Source: Tragulus kanchil
Taxonomy: Eukaryota; Chordata; Mammalia; Artiodactyla; Tragulidae
Direction of reading: 5' to 3'
Assembly: GCA_022376925.1 (NCBI GenBank)
Contig: JAIOJX010000003.1
Span: 40,967,874-41,031,873 of the forward strand
DNA length: 64,000 nucleotides
Made by a program: the position numbers and the translations under genes. The notes under the pieces are model-generated. The model did not search any database. It was not told the origin of the DNA and worked only from the letters and a program-made list of their open reading frames with translations. Positions 1 to 13,511 of this stretch are shown here, piece by piece. Position 1 is the stretch's first letter. Each line of letters begins with the position of its first letter.

Positions 1-93
1 TCAGGTTTTTCTTAGAATAGCATTTTCTGGTAATTTCATTATTTTTACCAGAATGCTAATAGGTCTTCATGTTTCTCATCCATTTGTGTATCT

Positions 94-187
94 CAGCTTT
101 TTTCTAATATTGTATTGAAAAATACTGTACCTAAAATACTGCTTTTTTTCTAATATTGCATTGAAAAATACTGCACCTAAAATCTCT
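94..187 (+). repeat. Local 47-base tandem duplication, diverged
   Basis: TTTTTTCTAATATTGTATTG (94-140) is repeated with two T/C changes at 141-187. Unlike duplications A-T it is short and diverged, so it looks like a genuine old event. Confidence 0.9.
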
Positions 188-595
188 TTATATTTCATCT
201 ACATAAACATCATCCATGTAGTACATAATTACATACATATTTGATATATACAGCCACATATAGAATATGTAGCCATGTGTAATATGTAACTATATATAAT
301 AATTAAGCTGTTTTACAAGTCATTCTTAATCCTTAATTTATTATTTTTTCCTTATTTGATCCTTTTTGTTTAAAATGAAGTCAAATTTTCTAAGGTTTCC
401 TTGTGACCTTAAATTTTAGCTGCCATCAAAGATCAGGGAGGCTTACCTCTGAAACAGTTAAGCTCAAGTTAGTGGAACCTTAGACATTGTTAGGGAAATA
501 TTTCCCCTCTGTCCCAAGATGTCTCTAGCAGCAGAGTAGTAGAAGGGGGTGTCAGGCTGCCACTTATGGGACAAGACTAGTAAGAATTGAGAGTA

Positions 596-869
596 GGGGC
601 ATCCCTCGTGGTCCAGTGGGTGGAGAGTCTGCCATGTGGAGCAAAGGGCACTGGTATGATCCCTGGCTCAGAAGGATCCCATGTGCCACGGAGCAGCTGA
701 ACCAGTGTGTCCAATTAGGAGCCAGTGCTCTGGAGCGCATGCAGAGCCAGTGCTCTGCAATGAGAGAGGCCACTGTGATGGGAGGCCCACACAGGCCAAA
801 AGAATAAGGATGGATGAAAATAAATAAATAAAAAAAAAACAATAAAAGAGACCAAAAATAAAAAAAAAG
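596..869 (+). mobile_element. CHR-like tRNA-derived SINE, degraded
   Basis: Starts GGGGCATCCCTCGTGGTCCA and follows the CHR-like layout: B-box-like GATCCCTGG, then a body ending GGATGAAAATAAATAAAT and an A-rich tail. More diverged than the other copies in the window. Confidence 0.85.
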
Positions 870-1039
870 AAGACAAAGTAGACTTTAAAAAATTAAAAAA
901 AAACCCTGAGAGTAAAGGCTGGCTGTGATGGCTAAAGGTTCTGGTAGCACAACTCTTATGAATTAACAAGAGAAAGGTTTCTATTCTGAGAAACAGGGTT
1001 GTCAATGAGGTCATTCCTTGAGGGACAGTTCCTTTAAGT

Positions 1040-1186
1040 AGAATAGGTTTGCCAGTTCCTTCTTTCCTTCCTCCCTTCCTCGCCACTTCTGTCTTTCCCT
1101 CCCTCTCCACCCCCCCCCCTTTCCTTCCCTCCCTTGCTCTCTCTCCTTTCCTTCTTTTTTTTTGGCGGGGATGGGGGGGGGGAGGG
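1040..1186. repeat. Long pyrimidine tract with C and G runs
   Basis: About 120 bases almost entirely C/T, with a nine-C run near 1112, then a T run and a G-rich block ATGGGGGGGGGGA near 1171-1183. Low complexity. Confidence 0.9.
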
Positions 1187-1350
1187 ATATATGGAAATCA
1201 GAGATATGTAACTTGGTATGGAATAGTAAATCATGGCCTGACCATGGAATGTCTGGTGGACAATGTTCACCCATCAGTTGGTATATGATGTTGACCCATC
1301 AATCTTAAATGAAGGAAGTCAGAGCTGAACATTCAGGCTTGGGTTCCATA

Positions 1351-1392
1351 CACACACACACACACACACACGCACACACGCGCGTGCGCGTG
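1351..1392. repeat. (CA)n/(CG)n microsatellite
   Basis: About twelve CA units followed by CACGCGCGTGCGCGTGG, an alternating purine-pyrimidine run. Confidence 0.95.
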
Positions 1393-1556
1393 GCAGAGAC
1401 ACTCTTCTAATTTTGTAATATTCAAAACTTCTCACTTCTCTATCCCACCCTGCCCTCACCCCTATTCCCAAAAGGACTGACGAGAAGCTGAAGGGAAGAT
1501 CATCACCTCAGTAGAGGCTGAGGTCTACTGAAGTGATGGCCTGTAATGGTTTTGTC

Positions 1557-3981
1557 CAGTAGTCACGGAATGAAATCCATATATGTAGTTCAGAATTTTC
1601 TAGTGCATATATTAAATAATAAAGATTAACTTTGATAATATATTTTATTTACTCCAGTGGAACCAAAATGTCATTTCAACATGTTCAATCAGTTAAAATT
1701 TAAGGAGATATTCTGCATTCTCATTTTCATATTAAGTCTTCCACACCTAGTGTGTTTTTTGTATAAGAGCACTGCTAAAATTGAATTCATCACATTTCAG
1801 CTGCTCTGTAGCTGCTTGTTGCTAGTGCCTATGCAGGCACCATAGGTATACATTGTGTGTATTGTAATGGAAGTGGATTTGTGGTTTGGCTTTAAAGCAT
1901 TTTGCTGTCTTCTTGAAAAAAGGCCCTTCTTTTATTCCAATGAGTCTCAATCAGCATTGAGATGCTCTGAGAACCTCTCGGTCAGCACAGCTTTTCCTGT
2001 TTCATAAGAAATCACTCTTTTTTCTTCTTCTTTAGTAAGGACATCATTGCAATTTAATTTGCATAATTTACCATGATTTAAATTTGTCCCGTTGGTCCTG
2101 TACAACTAGAAGGAACTAACTCCTACAGGTAAATAAGGATGTATTGAATTTTATGTTCTCTAAAAGGTAACATCCCTAATAAAACTGAGAAAGTATAGAC
2201 AGGTTTATATTTCAGTGCATATTGTGAAATACTTTGTTCTTTAGAGGAGTCAGTCCTAGATTCGATGGAAGAAGCCCAAGTATTTGCTACCTAGCAAATT
2301 AGAATGAAAATTCTATCTTCTGGTTTCTTATTGAGAGTTAAGTCAGTATATTCATGTGGGTAATTGCAATTTCTTACATTGGAGGATTTTAAGACTAATG
2401 TGATAGGTTTGCATTGGCCATGTCTAGGAATGGGGCCAGAGAGCTCCCTTGAGTTTGTTATATTAATATTGTAGTCCTAACAGGTTTCTTTCAGCTCCCA
2501 GAGCTAGAATTAATGAGCAAATACTTGGAGCTCCTTTCTGATATCTTTACCCTTGTTTTGTGGGAAGAAGATTTGGATATGCAGAAGGAGGAGAAGGAAT
2601 TTGAACAAAGCTACACAGTTATAAAACTATCTTATAAAATGTTTCTAATTTCTCAGCAGATGTATTTTAAAGTAAACTGGAAATAGTATTTATAATCAGG
2701 TTATTACTCTTTTAATATTGGGATTATATTTATACTTTTGGGTGATATAATCCAAAATAAAATTAAGACAGTAGTCACGGAATGAAATCCATATATGTAG
2801 TTCAGAATTTTCTAGTGCATATATTAAATAATAAAGATTAACTTTGATAATATATTTTATTTACTCCAGTGGAACCAAAATGTCATTTCAACATGTTCAA
2901 TCAGTTAAAATTTAAGGAGATATTCTGCATTCTCATTTTCATATTAAGTCTTCCACACCTAGTGTGTTTTTTGTATAAGAGCACTGCTAAAATTGAATTC
3001 ATCACATTTCAGCTGCTCTGTAGCTGTTGTTGCTAGTGCCTATGCAGGCACCATAGGTATACATTGTGTGTATTGTAATGGAAGTGGATTTGTGGTTTGG
3101 CTTTAAAGCATTTTGCTGTCTTCTTGAAAAAAGGCCCTTCTTTTATTCCAATGAGTCTCAATCAGCATTGAGATGCTCTGAGAACCTCTCGGTCAGCACA
3201 GCTTTTCCTGTTTCATAAGAAATCACTCTTTTTTCTTCTTCTTTAGTAAGGACATCATTGCAATTTAATTTGCATAATTTACCATGATTTAAATTTGTCC
3301 CGTTGGTCCTGTACAACTAGAAGGAACTAACTCCTACAGGTAAATAAGGATGTATTGAATTTTATGTTCTCTAAAAGGTAACATCCCTAATAAAACTGAG
3401 AAAGTATAGACAGGTTTATATTTCAGTGCATATTGTGAAATACTTTGTTCTTTAGAGGAGTCAGTCCTAGATTCGATGGAAGAAGCCCAAGTATTTGCTA
3501 CCTAGCAAATTAGAATGAAAATTCTATCTTCTGGTTTCTTATTGAGAGTTAAGTCAGTATATTCATGTGGGTAATTGCAATTTCTTACATTGGAGGATTT
3601 TAAGACTAATGTGATAGGTTTGCATTGGCCATGTCTAGGAATGGGGCCAGAGAGCTCCCTTGAGTTTGTTATATTAATATTGTAGTCCTAACAGGTTTCT
3701 TTCAGCTCCCAGAGCTAGAATTAATGAGCAAATACTTGGAGCTCCTTTCTGATATCTTTACCCTTGTTTTGTGGGAAGAAGATTTGGATATGCAGAAGGA
3801 GGAGAAGGAATTTGAACAAAGCTACACAGTTATAAAACTATCTTATAAAATGTTTCTAATTTCTCAGCAGATGTATTTTAAAGTAAACTGGAAATAGTAT
3901 TTATAATCAGGTTATTACTCTCTTTTAATATTGGGATTATATTTATACTTTTGGGTGATATAATCCAAAATAAAATTAAGA
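1557..3981 (+). repeat. Tandem duplication A (copies 1557-2768 and 2769-3981)
   Basis: Direct head-to-tail repeat with a shift of 1212-1213 bases and no linker. Copy 2 lacks one base near 3027, and copy 1 lacks a CT near its junction end (about 2708). The last 210 bases of copy 2 are also the start of duplication B. Confidence 0.96.
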
Positions 3982-5931
3982 TTCTTTTGTAATGAGTTCA
4001 TAATATCAGCAATTATTAATGGTGCTTCTTGGGTGAGGCAATCTCTTTCACCTGTCCTTCCCCTCTTCTTCCACATTTGGCCATTTCTGATGGCATTTTT
4101 GATTGCCATAACTAGAGGAGTAAAGGGATGCTCGTTAGTTACAGTGGGAGAAGGCAGGGGTGCTGCTGAATATCTTACAATGTACAGGACAGCCCCTACA
4201 ACAAACAGCTGTCTGGTTTAAATGTCCTTAGTACAGATATTGAAAAGCCCTGATAGTAAAAGACTACCAAGTTTTAACAGTGGACTTCTTTAACAAAACA
4301 CGCTTTCCTTTCTCTATGAACTGCATTTCATTTAACTATTCACTCTGAAGTAGTAGAAAAAGGAAGTAGAAACTTCCTAGATGCACTGTGTTATGTATGT
4401 TGTTATTCAGTCACTAAGTCCTGTCTGACTCTTTTCAACTCCATGCGTTGCAGGTGTGCTACCCTATTCTCCACTATCTCCCTGAGTTTGCTCAGATTCA
4501 TATCAGTTGAGTCAGCGATGCCATCCAACCATTTCATCCTCTGCTTTCCCTTCTCCTTTTGCCCTCAGTCTCTCCCTACATCAGGGTCTTTTCCAGTGAG
4601 TCAGCTCTTTGCATCAGGCGGTCAAAGGATTGGACCTTCAGCTTCATCATTATTCCTTCCAATGAATGTTCAGGGTTGATTTCCTTTAGAATTGACTGGT
4701 TTGAACTTCTTGCTATCCAAGGGGCTCTCAAGAGTCTTCTCCACCACTACAATTCAAAAGCCTCAATTCTTTGGTGCTTAAGCTTCTTTATGGTCCGATT
4801 ATCACATCTGTACATGACTACTGGAAAAAACATATTGATTTTCTGATATTTCTTTACCTTTTGTTTTTTTTGGGAAGAAGATTTGGATATGCAGAAGGAG
4901 GAGAAGGAATTTGAACAAAGCTACACAGTTATAAAACTATCTTATAAAATGTTTCTAATTTCTCAGCAGATGTATTTTAAAGTAAACTGGAAATAGTATT
5001 TATAATCAGGTTATTACTCTCTTTTAATATTGGGATTATATTTATACTTTTGGGTGATATAATCCAAAATAAAATTAAGATTCTTTTGTAATGAGTTCAT
5101 AATATCAGCAATTATTAATGGTGCTTCTTGGGTGAGGCAATCTCTTTCACCTGTCCTTCCCCTCTTCTTCCACATTTGGCCATTTCTGATGGCATTTTTG
5201 ATTGCCATAACTAGAGGAGTAAAGGGATGCTCGTTAGTTACAGTGGGAGAAGGCAGGGGTGCTGCTGAATATCTTACAATGTACAGGACAGCCCCTACAA
5301 CAAACAGCTGTCTGGTTTAAATGTCCTTAGTACAGATATTGAAAAGCCCTGATAGTAAAAGACTACCAAGTTTTAACAGTGGACTTCTTTAACAAAACAC
5401 GTTTCCTTTCTCTATGAACTGCATTTCATTTAACTATTCACTCTGAAGTAGTAGAAAAAGGAAGTAGAAACTTCCTAGATGCACTGTGTTATGTATGTTG
5501 TTATTCAGTCACTAAGTCCTGTCTGACTCTTTTCAACTCCATGCGTTGCAGGTGTGCTACCCTATTCTCCACTATCTCCCTGAGTTTGCTCAGATTCATA
5601 TCAGTTGAGTCAGCGATGCCATCCAACCATTTCATCCTCTGCTTTCCCTTCTCCTTTTGCCCTCAGTCTCTCCCTACATCAGGGTCTTTTCCAGTGAGTC
5701 AGCTCTTTGCATCAGGCGGTCAAAGGATTGGACCTTCAGCTTCATCATTATTCCTTCCAAAGAATGTTCAGGGTTGATTTCCTTTAGAATTGACTGGTTT
5801 GAACTTCTTGCTATCCAAGGGGCTCTCAAGAGTCTTCTCCACCACTACAATTCAAAAGCCTCAATTCTTTGGTGCTTAAGCTTCTTTATGGTCCGATTAT
5901 CACATCTGTACATGACTACTGGAAAAAACAT
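3772..5931 (+). repeat. Tandem duplication B (copies 3772-4831 and 4871-5931)
   Basis: Shift about 1099. The 39-base linker at 4832-4870 reads like a garbled version of the sequence just left of copy 1 (3750-3772), with altered homopolymer lengths. Carries the BovB 3' end. Confidence 0.96.
4395..4831 (-). mobile_element. BovB LINE 3' end, first copy created by duplication B
   Basis: Antisense BovB 3' end, beginning TGTTGTTATTCAGTCAC and running to the sharp break at about 4831. The same stretch recurs at 5494-5931, where it continues into the rest of the element. The truncation therefore comes from duplication B and is not a separate insertion. Confidence 0.9.
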
Positions 5932-8900
5932 ACCTTTGACTATATGGACCTTTGTAAGTAAGGTGACGTGTTAGCTTTGTAGTACTCTGTCTAGGTTTGT
6001 CATAGCTAGCATTTTAAAATTTCATGGCTGTAGTCACCATCTACAGTGATTTTGGAGTCCGAGAAAATAAAATCTGTTAATGTTTCCACTTTTTCCCCAT
6101 TTATTTGCCGTAAAGTGATGAGCCAGATGCCATGATCTTAGTTTTCTGAATGCTGAATTTCAAGCCAGCTTTTTCACTCTCCTCTTTACACTTATCAAAA
6201 GGTCTTTAGTTTCTCTTCCCTTTCTACCATTAAGAGTGGTATCATCTGTGTTTCTGAGGTTGTTGGTCTTTATTGCAGCTTGTGATTCCTTCCAGCATTT
6301 GATGTGAGGTACTCTGCTTTTAAGTCAGTTAAGCAAGTTGACTCTCTATAGTGTTGTCATACTCCTTTCCCTATTTTGAACCAGTCACTTGTGACATGTT
6401 CGGTTCTAACTGTTGCATCTTGCACTGCATACAAGTTTCTCAGGAGACAGGAAAGGTGATCTAGTATTCTCATCACTAAGAACTTTCCACAGTAGTCAAA
6501 GGTTTTAGCGTAGCCAATGAAGCTGACGTAGATGTTTTTCTGGAATTGTCATGCTTTTTTTGTGGTCCAGCAAATGTTGGGAATTTGATCTCTGGTCCCT
6601 CTGCCTTTTCTAAATCCAGCTTGTACATCTGAAACTTCTCAGATTACATACTGCTGAAGCCTAGCTTGAAGGGTTATGAGCATAGCATTTCTATCATGTG
6701 GAATGAGCTCAGTTGTGTGGTTATGTGAACATCTTTGGCTTTGCCTTTGGGATTGGACAGAAAACTGACTTTTTCCAGTCCTGTGTCCACTAGTAGGCAT
6801 TCCAAATTGCTAGCATATTGGTGCATCACGTTACCACCATCATATTTTAGGATTTGAAATAGCTCAACTATAATTCTGTCACCTACACTAACTTTTTTCA
6901 TAATGATACACTTCTTAAGGCCCCATGATGTCATACTCCAGGATGTTCATCTCTGGATAAAGTGACCACACCAGAGTGGTTATCTGACTTGTTTACAACT
7001 TTTTTGTATAAGTCTTCTGTGTATTCTTGCCACCTCTTCTTCTTGTCTTCTGCTTCTGTTTGGTCCTTACTATTTCTGTCTTTTATTGTGCCCATCCTGT
7101 ATAAAATGTTCTCTTGATATCTCCAACTTTCTTTCTTTTTTTTTTTTTTTTAATTCTTTATTTTAAAGGTTTTACAGAGTTTTGTTGTTCACAGACATGT
7201 ATGTTCCCAGATCAGTCATATGCATATCCATGGTCCCCACCCACCCAGATCCCCCCATCCCACCCCTCCAGACCTTCACCCCAAGCCATTGTAAGCACTC
7301 CTATTCCCTTAGCACAATGACACTAGCTATCTTTTCCACACATAACACTATAGGTTTCCTTGTTACTTCCTCCATGCTTCCCCCTCCCTATTTCTTCGCC
7401 ACGATGTCCCTATGTCTATGCTCTGTCTGTTTTTCCACGAGTTCCCTGCGTGTGATATCAAGACCATCCTACTAGATTCCATGTATGTGTGTTAGTATAC
7501 TGTATTTGTCTTTCTCTTTTTGACTTACTTCACTTTTTATGATAGGTTCTAGAGCCAGCCACTTCATTAGGACTGAGTCTTCTGCATTTCTTTTAACAGC
7601 TGAGTAGTATTCCATTGTATATATGTACCAGAGCTTCTGGATCCATTCATTCGTCGATGGACATCTAGGTTGCTTCCATGTTTTGGCTATTGTATAGAGA
7701 GCTGCAATGAGATTTCTAGTCTTTCCCTTTATTTCTTTGAATTGCTCTTTTCAGTGGACCTTTTTAATCTCTCTCTGCTATTCTCTGGAACTCTGCATTC
7801 AGCAGGCTATCTATTTTATTTTCACTTCTCTTTTTCCTCAGCTATTTGTGAGGCCTTCTCAGAGAACCACTTTGTCTTTTTCCATTTTTTTTTCCCTTTG
7901 TGATGGTCTTGTTCACTGCCTCCTGTACAGTGTTGCAAATCTCTGTGCATAGTTCTTCAGGCATTCTGATCCCTTGTATCTATTCATCAGCTTCACTGTA
8001 TAAACATAAGGCATTTGATTTAGGTCATACCTGAATGGCCTAGTGATTTTCTCTACTTTTTTCAATTTAAATCTGAATTTTGCAATAAGGATCTTATAAT
8101 GCAAGTCACTGTCAGCTCCAGGTCTTGTTTTTACTGTCAGTATAAGTATTTTCCATCTTTGGTGGCAAAGAACATAATCAGTCTGATTTCAGTATTGACC
8201 ATCCGATGATTTTTCATGTTTAGCATTGTCTCTTGGGTCGTTGGAAAGGGGTATTTGCTATGACCAATGTGTTTTCTTGACCAGCTCTGCTAACTTTTGT
8301 TTTGTTTCATTTTGTACTCCATAGCCAAACTTGCCTATTATTACAGGTGTCTTTTGACTTCCTACTTTTGCATTTCAGTCCCCTATGATGAAAAGGACAT
8401 TTTGTTGTTGTTGTAGGTCTTCATAGATATTAATCGACTTCAGATTTGCCATCAGTGGTTGGGGCATAGAGTTGGTTTACTGTGACGTTGAGTGATTTGT
8501 CTTGGAAATGAGGCAAGATCATTCTGTCATTTTTAAGGTGTCACCCAAGCACTGTGTTTTGGACTTATGTTGACTATCATTTTTACTCAGTTTCTTCTAA
8601 GGGATTCTTGACCTTAGAGGTGTATATAATGGTCGTAGTAGTGTTTATAATGGTCATCTGAATTCACTTCACTTATTCCAGTCCATTTTAGTTCACTGAT
8701 ACCTAAGATGGCGATGTTCCATCCTCAGTCTTGCCATCTTCTGGTTGAACATGTCCAATTTACCTTGATAGATGGACCTAACATTCCAGATTCCTATGGA
8801 ATATTGTTGTTCACAGCATGGGACTTTTACCACCAAACACAACCACAGCTGAGCATCATTTCTGCTTTGGCCCAGCTACTTCACATTTCCTGAGCCATTA

Positions 8901-9190
8901 GTCATTGGCCTCTGCTCTTCCCCAGTAGGGTATTGGACACCTTCTGACCTGAGAAATTCATCTTCTGATGTCGTATCTTTTTGGTCTTTTCATACTGTGG
9001 CATTCTAAAGGAAAGAATACTGAAGTTGGTTGCCATTTCCTCCCCCAGGGGGCCACTTTTTGTCAGGACTTTTCAGTAGGATCCATCTGTCTTGGGTAGT
9101 CCAGCATGGCATGGCTCATAGCTTCACTGAATTACACCAGCACCTTCACTAGAACAAGACTGTAATCCATGAAGGGGACAATGTGTTGTA
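5494..9190 (-). mobile_element. Near full-length BovB (RTE) LINE, antisense, with nested L1
   Basis: The 3' end is at about 5494 and the 5' end near 9190. It follows the BovB consensus as I know it almost throughout: 3' region, reverse transcriptase region (about 5950-7110), then after the nested L1 (7127-7706) the region toward the apurinic endonuclease (about 7710-8960) and the 5' end. Without the L1 it is about 3.1 kb, close to the usual full length. It is riddled with stops and indels; the longest relic is an 86-codon piece at 6674-6934 on the - strand. It is an old, dead copy. Confidence 0.9.
7127..7706 (-). mobile_element. 5'-truncated L1 inserted in BovB
   Basis: A poly-T run at about 7133-7152 (the poly-A tail on the - strand) is followed by an L1 3' UTR and the end of the coding region, including the usual ruminant L1 stretch around 7500-7700 (TATTCCATTGTATATATGTA, then GGACATCTAGGTTGCTTCCA). 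It interrupts the BovB at about 7126 and 7707, so it is younger than the BovB. Confidence 0.85.
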
Positions 9191-11151
9191 GAGGTTCAAA
9201 ATTACACTACTTCTGTTTTTGTGAGGCTGGTTTATTAAGAGGTTGAAGGATATAACTAGGCCTGAATAAATGCTGTGCCATTACATAATTCCTTAATAAA
9301 ATGTATGCTTCACAGTTCTGTTGAATAACCTTTGCTTCTTTTCTGACTTTCCTTGTGTTGCATTGTAGAACCTTAGAAATACAGTTTTATGGGAAAAATA
9401 GCCCTAGATTTTATTTATACACACACATACTGCTTATTGAAATTCTCAAGTGGTATAAGGATGGTTGATAAAATTGCATGCAGTGATGGGGAATGGACAT
9501 TCAAGATGACAGACAGCAGCCTGGGTAATGGCATGGAGGTATTAATCTCTCTGGCTTCATATTGCCCTGAATAGAGACAGATTTTAAACTTACAGCCACT
9601 TGGTTTTATTTTGTGTCCTGTGTAGTTCTTCTGGTTTCCTCAAATAACTTAGCAGGTTTTCCACAGCTCAAATTACAGGGCACTCTGTAGGTTTCTTCTA
9701 CAGAGAATATGTTGTAGTAGAAAATATGTTTCTCTAAAAGAATGTGTTTCTTGGTAATGATGTAGAGGAGAACCATACGACAAGGCTTTGAACACTGCAT
9801 CAAGTAACATTTGATTGCTAGGAAGGGCCATCAGACCCTACATGGTTGTGCCCGGTGGCTGGAGAATATTAAATGTCCTTATTGAGATTCTCGTGGAGAG
9901 GTGAGCTGTGTCTCTGTTATTGATGTTCACCTTCATAGCTCAAAATAGATAAAATAGTTTATTGTTGCTATTCATCATGAGAAATATGTATTAATTATGT
10001 AGATTGATCTTCTGTCACTTCCTATCATTAGTATTTTTAACACATCTACAAAAAATTCTAGACCATCTTTTTTGATGTCGTATCTTTTGGTCTTTTCATA
10101 CTGTGGCATTCTAAAGGAAAGAATACTGAAGTTGGTTGCCATTTCCTCCCAGGGGCCACTTTTGTCAGGACTTTTCAGTAGGATCCATCTGTCTTGGGTA
10201 GTCCAGCATGGCATGGCTCATAGCTTCACTGAATTACACCAGCACCTTCACTAGAACAAGACTGTAATCCATGAAGGGGACAATGTGTTGTAGAGGTTCA
10301 AAATTACACTACTTCTGTTTTTGTGAGGCTGGTTTATTAAGAGGTTGAAGGATATAACTAGGCCTGAATAAATGCTGTGCCATTACATAATTCCTTAATA
10401 AAATGTATGCTTCACAGTTCTGTTGAATAACCTTTGCTTCTTTTCTGACTTTCCTTGTGTTGCATTGTAGAACCTTAGAAATACAGTTTTATGGGAAAAA
10501 TAGCCCTAGATTTTATTTATACACACACATACTGCTTATTGAAATTCTCAAGTGGTATAAGGATGGTTGATAAAATTGCATGCAGTGATGGGGAATGGAC
10601 ATTCAAGATGACAGACAGCAGCCTGGGTAATGGCATGGAGGTATTAATCTCTCTGGCTTCATATTGCCCTGAATAGAGACAGATTTTAAACTTACAGCCA
10701 CTTGGTTTTATTTTGTGTCCTGTGTAGTTCTTCTGGTTTCCTCAAATAACTTAGCAGGTTTTCCACAGCTCAAATTACAGGGCACTCTGTAGGTTTCTTC
10801 TACAGAGAATATGTTGTAGTAGAAAATATGTTTCTCTAAAAGAATGTGTTTCTTGGTAATGATGTAGAGGAGAACCATACGACAAGGCTTTGAACACTGC
10901 ATCAAGTAACATTTGATTGCTAGGAAGGGCCATCAGACCCTACATGGTTGTGCCCGGTGGCTGGAGAATATTAAATGTCCTTATTGAGATTCTCGTGGAG
11001 AGGTGAGCTGTGTCTCTGTTATTGATGTTCACCTTCATAGCTCAAAATAGATAAAATAGTTTATTGTTGCTATTCATCATGAGAAATATGTATTAATTAT
11101 GTAGATTGATCTTCTGTCACTTCCTATCATTAGTATTTTTAACACATCTAC
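8967..11151 (+). repeat. Tandem duplication C (copies 8967-10049 and 10074-11151)
   Basis: Shift about 1107-1102. Linker 10050-10073. Near its start, copy 2 has shortened homopolymers (C, G and T runs around 10146-10164) compared with copy 1. Confidence 0.96.
10074..10290 (-). mobile_element. BovB 5' end, second copy from duplication C
   Basis: Repeats the BovB 5' end found at 8967-9185, shifted by 1107 bases. It starts abruptly after a garbled linker at 10050-10073 and so is a by-product of duplication C. Confidence 0.85.
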
Positions 11152-11254
11152 CAGTTTATTTTTAGTTATACAATAATTCATATAGACCAATCTCACACAT
11201 AAAACCAAGTGGTTGCTGCAGAGTTTGCTAGAATGGGCGAAAGAGTATAACTGT

Positions 11255-11480
11255 CACTACTACTTATTACATTTACTTAAGATTAACTATTAATATAAAT
11301 GCTATGTGCTGAAGTATCTTATATGCATGATCTCAGTGAATCCTTAAAATCTGTGAAGTAGAATGTTACCTGTATTTTACAGGTAAGAAAACTGAAACCA
11401 TGAGGAGGTCATAACCTAGGAAATCTGTTCATTGGGCCCATGTTCTGGGCAGTATTTTATTCTGAATTACACTTCTGAGT
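11255..11480 (-). mobile_element. MIR SINE (old)
   Basis: GATCTCAGTGAATCCTTAAA, then TTTTACAGGTAAGAAAACTG look like antisense MIR. The part from 11381 recurs at the start of duplication D copy 2. Confidence 0.6.
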
Positions 11481-13511
11481 AATCATTGAAAGTGCACAGA
11501 ATAGAAGCATAGACCTGGAAAATAGAATGCTTTAAAAAGGTGAAAGATAAAGTAGTCAGAATGCTTGGAGATGGGGTTAGATCAAGTGAAAGTAGTTCTG
11601 TAACAGTGTTGCCAGTAAAAATGTCAGATGAGTACAGGATTTGATGTAATATTTAATTATTACAACTTGGAAGCTGACGGATTACGTTTTCATCTGAGCC
11701 GAAGCAATTTGGCCATTGGGTGGCTAGCTTAGCGATGTCTTTGTCTACTGTATTCCCAGGACCCAGAGTTGTGAGGAAGAGAGAGGAAAGGCCATTCCAA
11801 TGGTATGTCATACACGATTGTCCAGCAGTGCACATCGTTGCACCATTGTGTTTTTTATATATTACTTTAAGAGCAATTAGTTTTGTTTCACCTTTTAATA
11901 GCCTGACAAGCACTACGTAGAATTCTTACATGCTTTGACAATCCTTCTTAGATGAAATCAACTGTAAAGGTCATTTGTGCTAGCTTTACTTTTACCAAAC
12001 ATACATTAAAAAACATGGTGCCTAGGGTATTCTGGGGATTGTGATATTTTATATTTGTTCCAAAATCTTAGCTGAATAATGTGTTTAACATATAAAATAA
12101 GAGGGCAATGCATATAAGGCCTGGTTTACAGATTCTTGCCACGGTGGAGAGCCTTGAAGATGATTATTTCTTTTTATGTTTGTTAGAATGGTTCTAACTA
12201 AAAAAAAAGCTTAACTTGAATTTTTATTTTTCCACAGAATATTTTTTTTTTCGCATATCCCCAATTCTTAAGTGCTATGTCTTTAGGCTTTTCCAGAGAC
12301 AGACACTCAACAACTCATGTTTTAATAAGATAATCCATTTTGGGTAAGATAAGGATCCACTTGACATCACTGTAGATCAGTAAAGGTGGAAATATGGGTC
12401 AGTAGTCATTTCCTTTGGGTAACTGATTACAGGTAGATAAACTGAAACCTAGGGAGGAGGTCAAATTAAAACCTAAGGTAAGAAAACTGAAACCATGAGG
12501 AGGTCATAACCTAGGAAATCTGTTCATTGGGCCCATGTTCTGGGCAGTATTTTATTCTGAATTACACTTCTGAGTAATCATTGAAAGTGCACAGAATAGA
12601 AGCATAGACCTGGAAAATAGAATGCTTTAAAAAGGTGAAAGATAAAGTAGTCAGAATGCTTGGAGATGGGGTTAGATCAAGTGAAAGTAGTTCTGTAACA
12701 GTGTTGCCAGTAAAAATGTCAGATGAGTACAGGATTTGATGTAATATTTAATTATTACAACTTGGAAGCTGACGGATTACGTTTTCATCTGAGCCGAAGC
12801 AATTTGGCCATTGGGTGGCTAGCTTAGCGATGTCTTTGTCTACTGTATTCCCAGGACCCAGAGTTGTGAGGAAGAGAGAGGAAAGGCCATTCCAATGGTA
12901 TGTCATACACGATTGTCCAGCAGTGCACATCGTTGCACCATTGTGTTTTTTATATATTACTTTAAGAGCAATTAGTTTTGTTTCACCTTTTAATAGCCTG
13001 ACAAGCACTACGTAGAATTCTTACATGCTTTGACAATCCTTCTTAGATGAAATCAACTGTAAAGGTCATTTGTGCTAGCTTTACTTTTACCAAACATACA
13101 TTAAAAACATGGTGCCTAGGGTATTCTGGGGATTGTGATATTTTATATTTGTTCCAAAATCTTAGCTGAATAATGTGTTTAATATATAAAATAAGAGGGC
13201 AATGCATATAAGGCCTGGTTTACAGATTCTTGCCACGGTGGAGAGCCTTGAAGATGATTATTTCTTTTTATGTTTGTTAGAATGGTTCTAACTAAAAAAA
13301 AAGCTTAACTTGAATTTTTATTTTTCCACAGAATATTTTTTTTTTCGCATATCCCCAATTCTTAAGTGCTATGTCTTTAGGCTTTTCCAGAGACAGACAC
13401 TCAACAACTCATGTTTTAATAAGATAATCCATTTTGGGTAAGATAAGGATCCACTTGACATCACTGTAGATCAGTAAAGGTGGAAATATGGGTCAGTAGT
13501 CATTTCCTTTG
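11381..13511 (+). repeat. Tandem duplication D (copies 11381-12417 and 12476-13511)
   Basis: Shift about 1095. The 58-base linker at 12418-12475 contains a degraded extra copy of the left edge (around 11378-11430). The right part of copy 2 overlaps duplication E. Confidence 0.96.

Noticed and set aside
4443..5974. Paired ORFs such as MRCRCATLFSTISL
   Set aside because: These read the wrong strand of the BovB 3' end; the pairing comes from duplication B.
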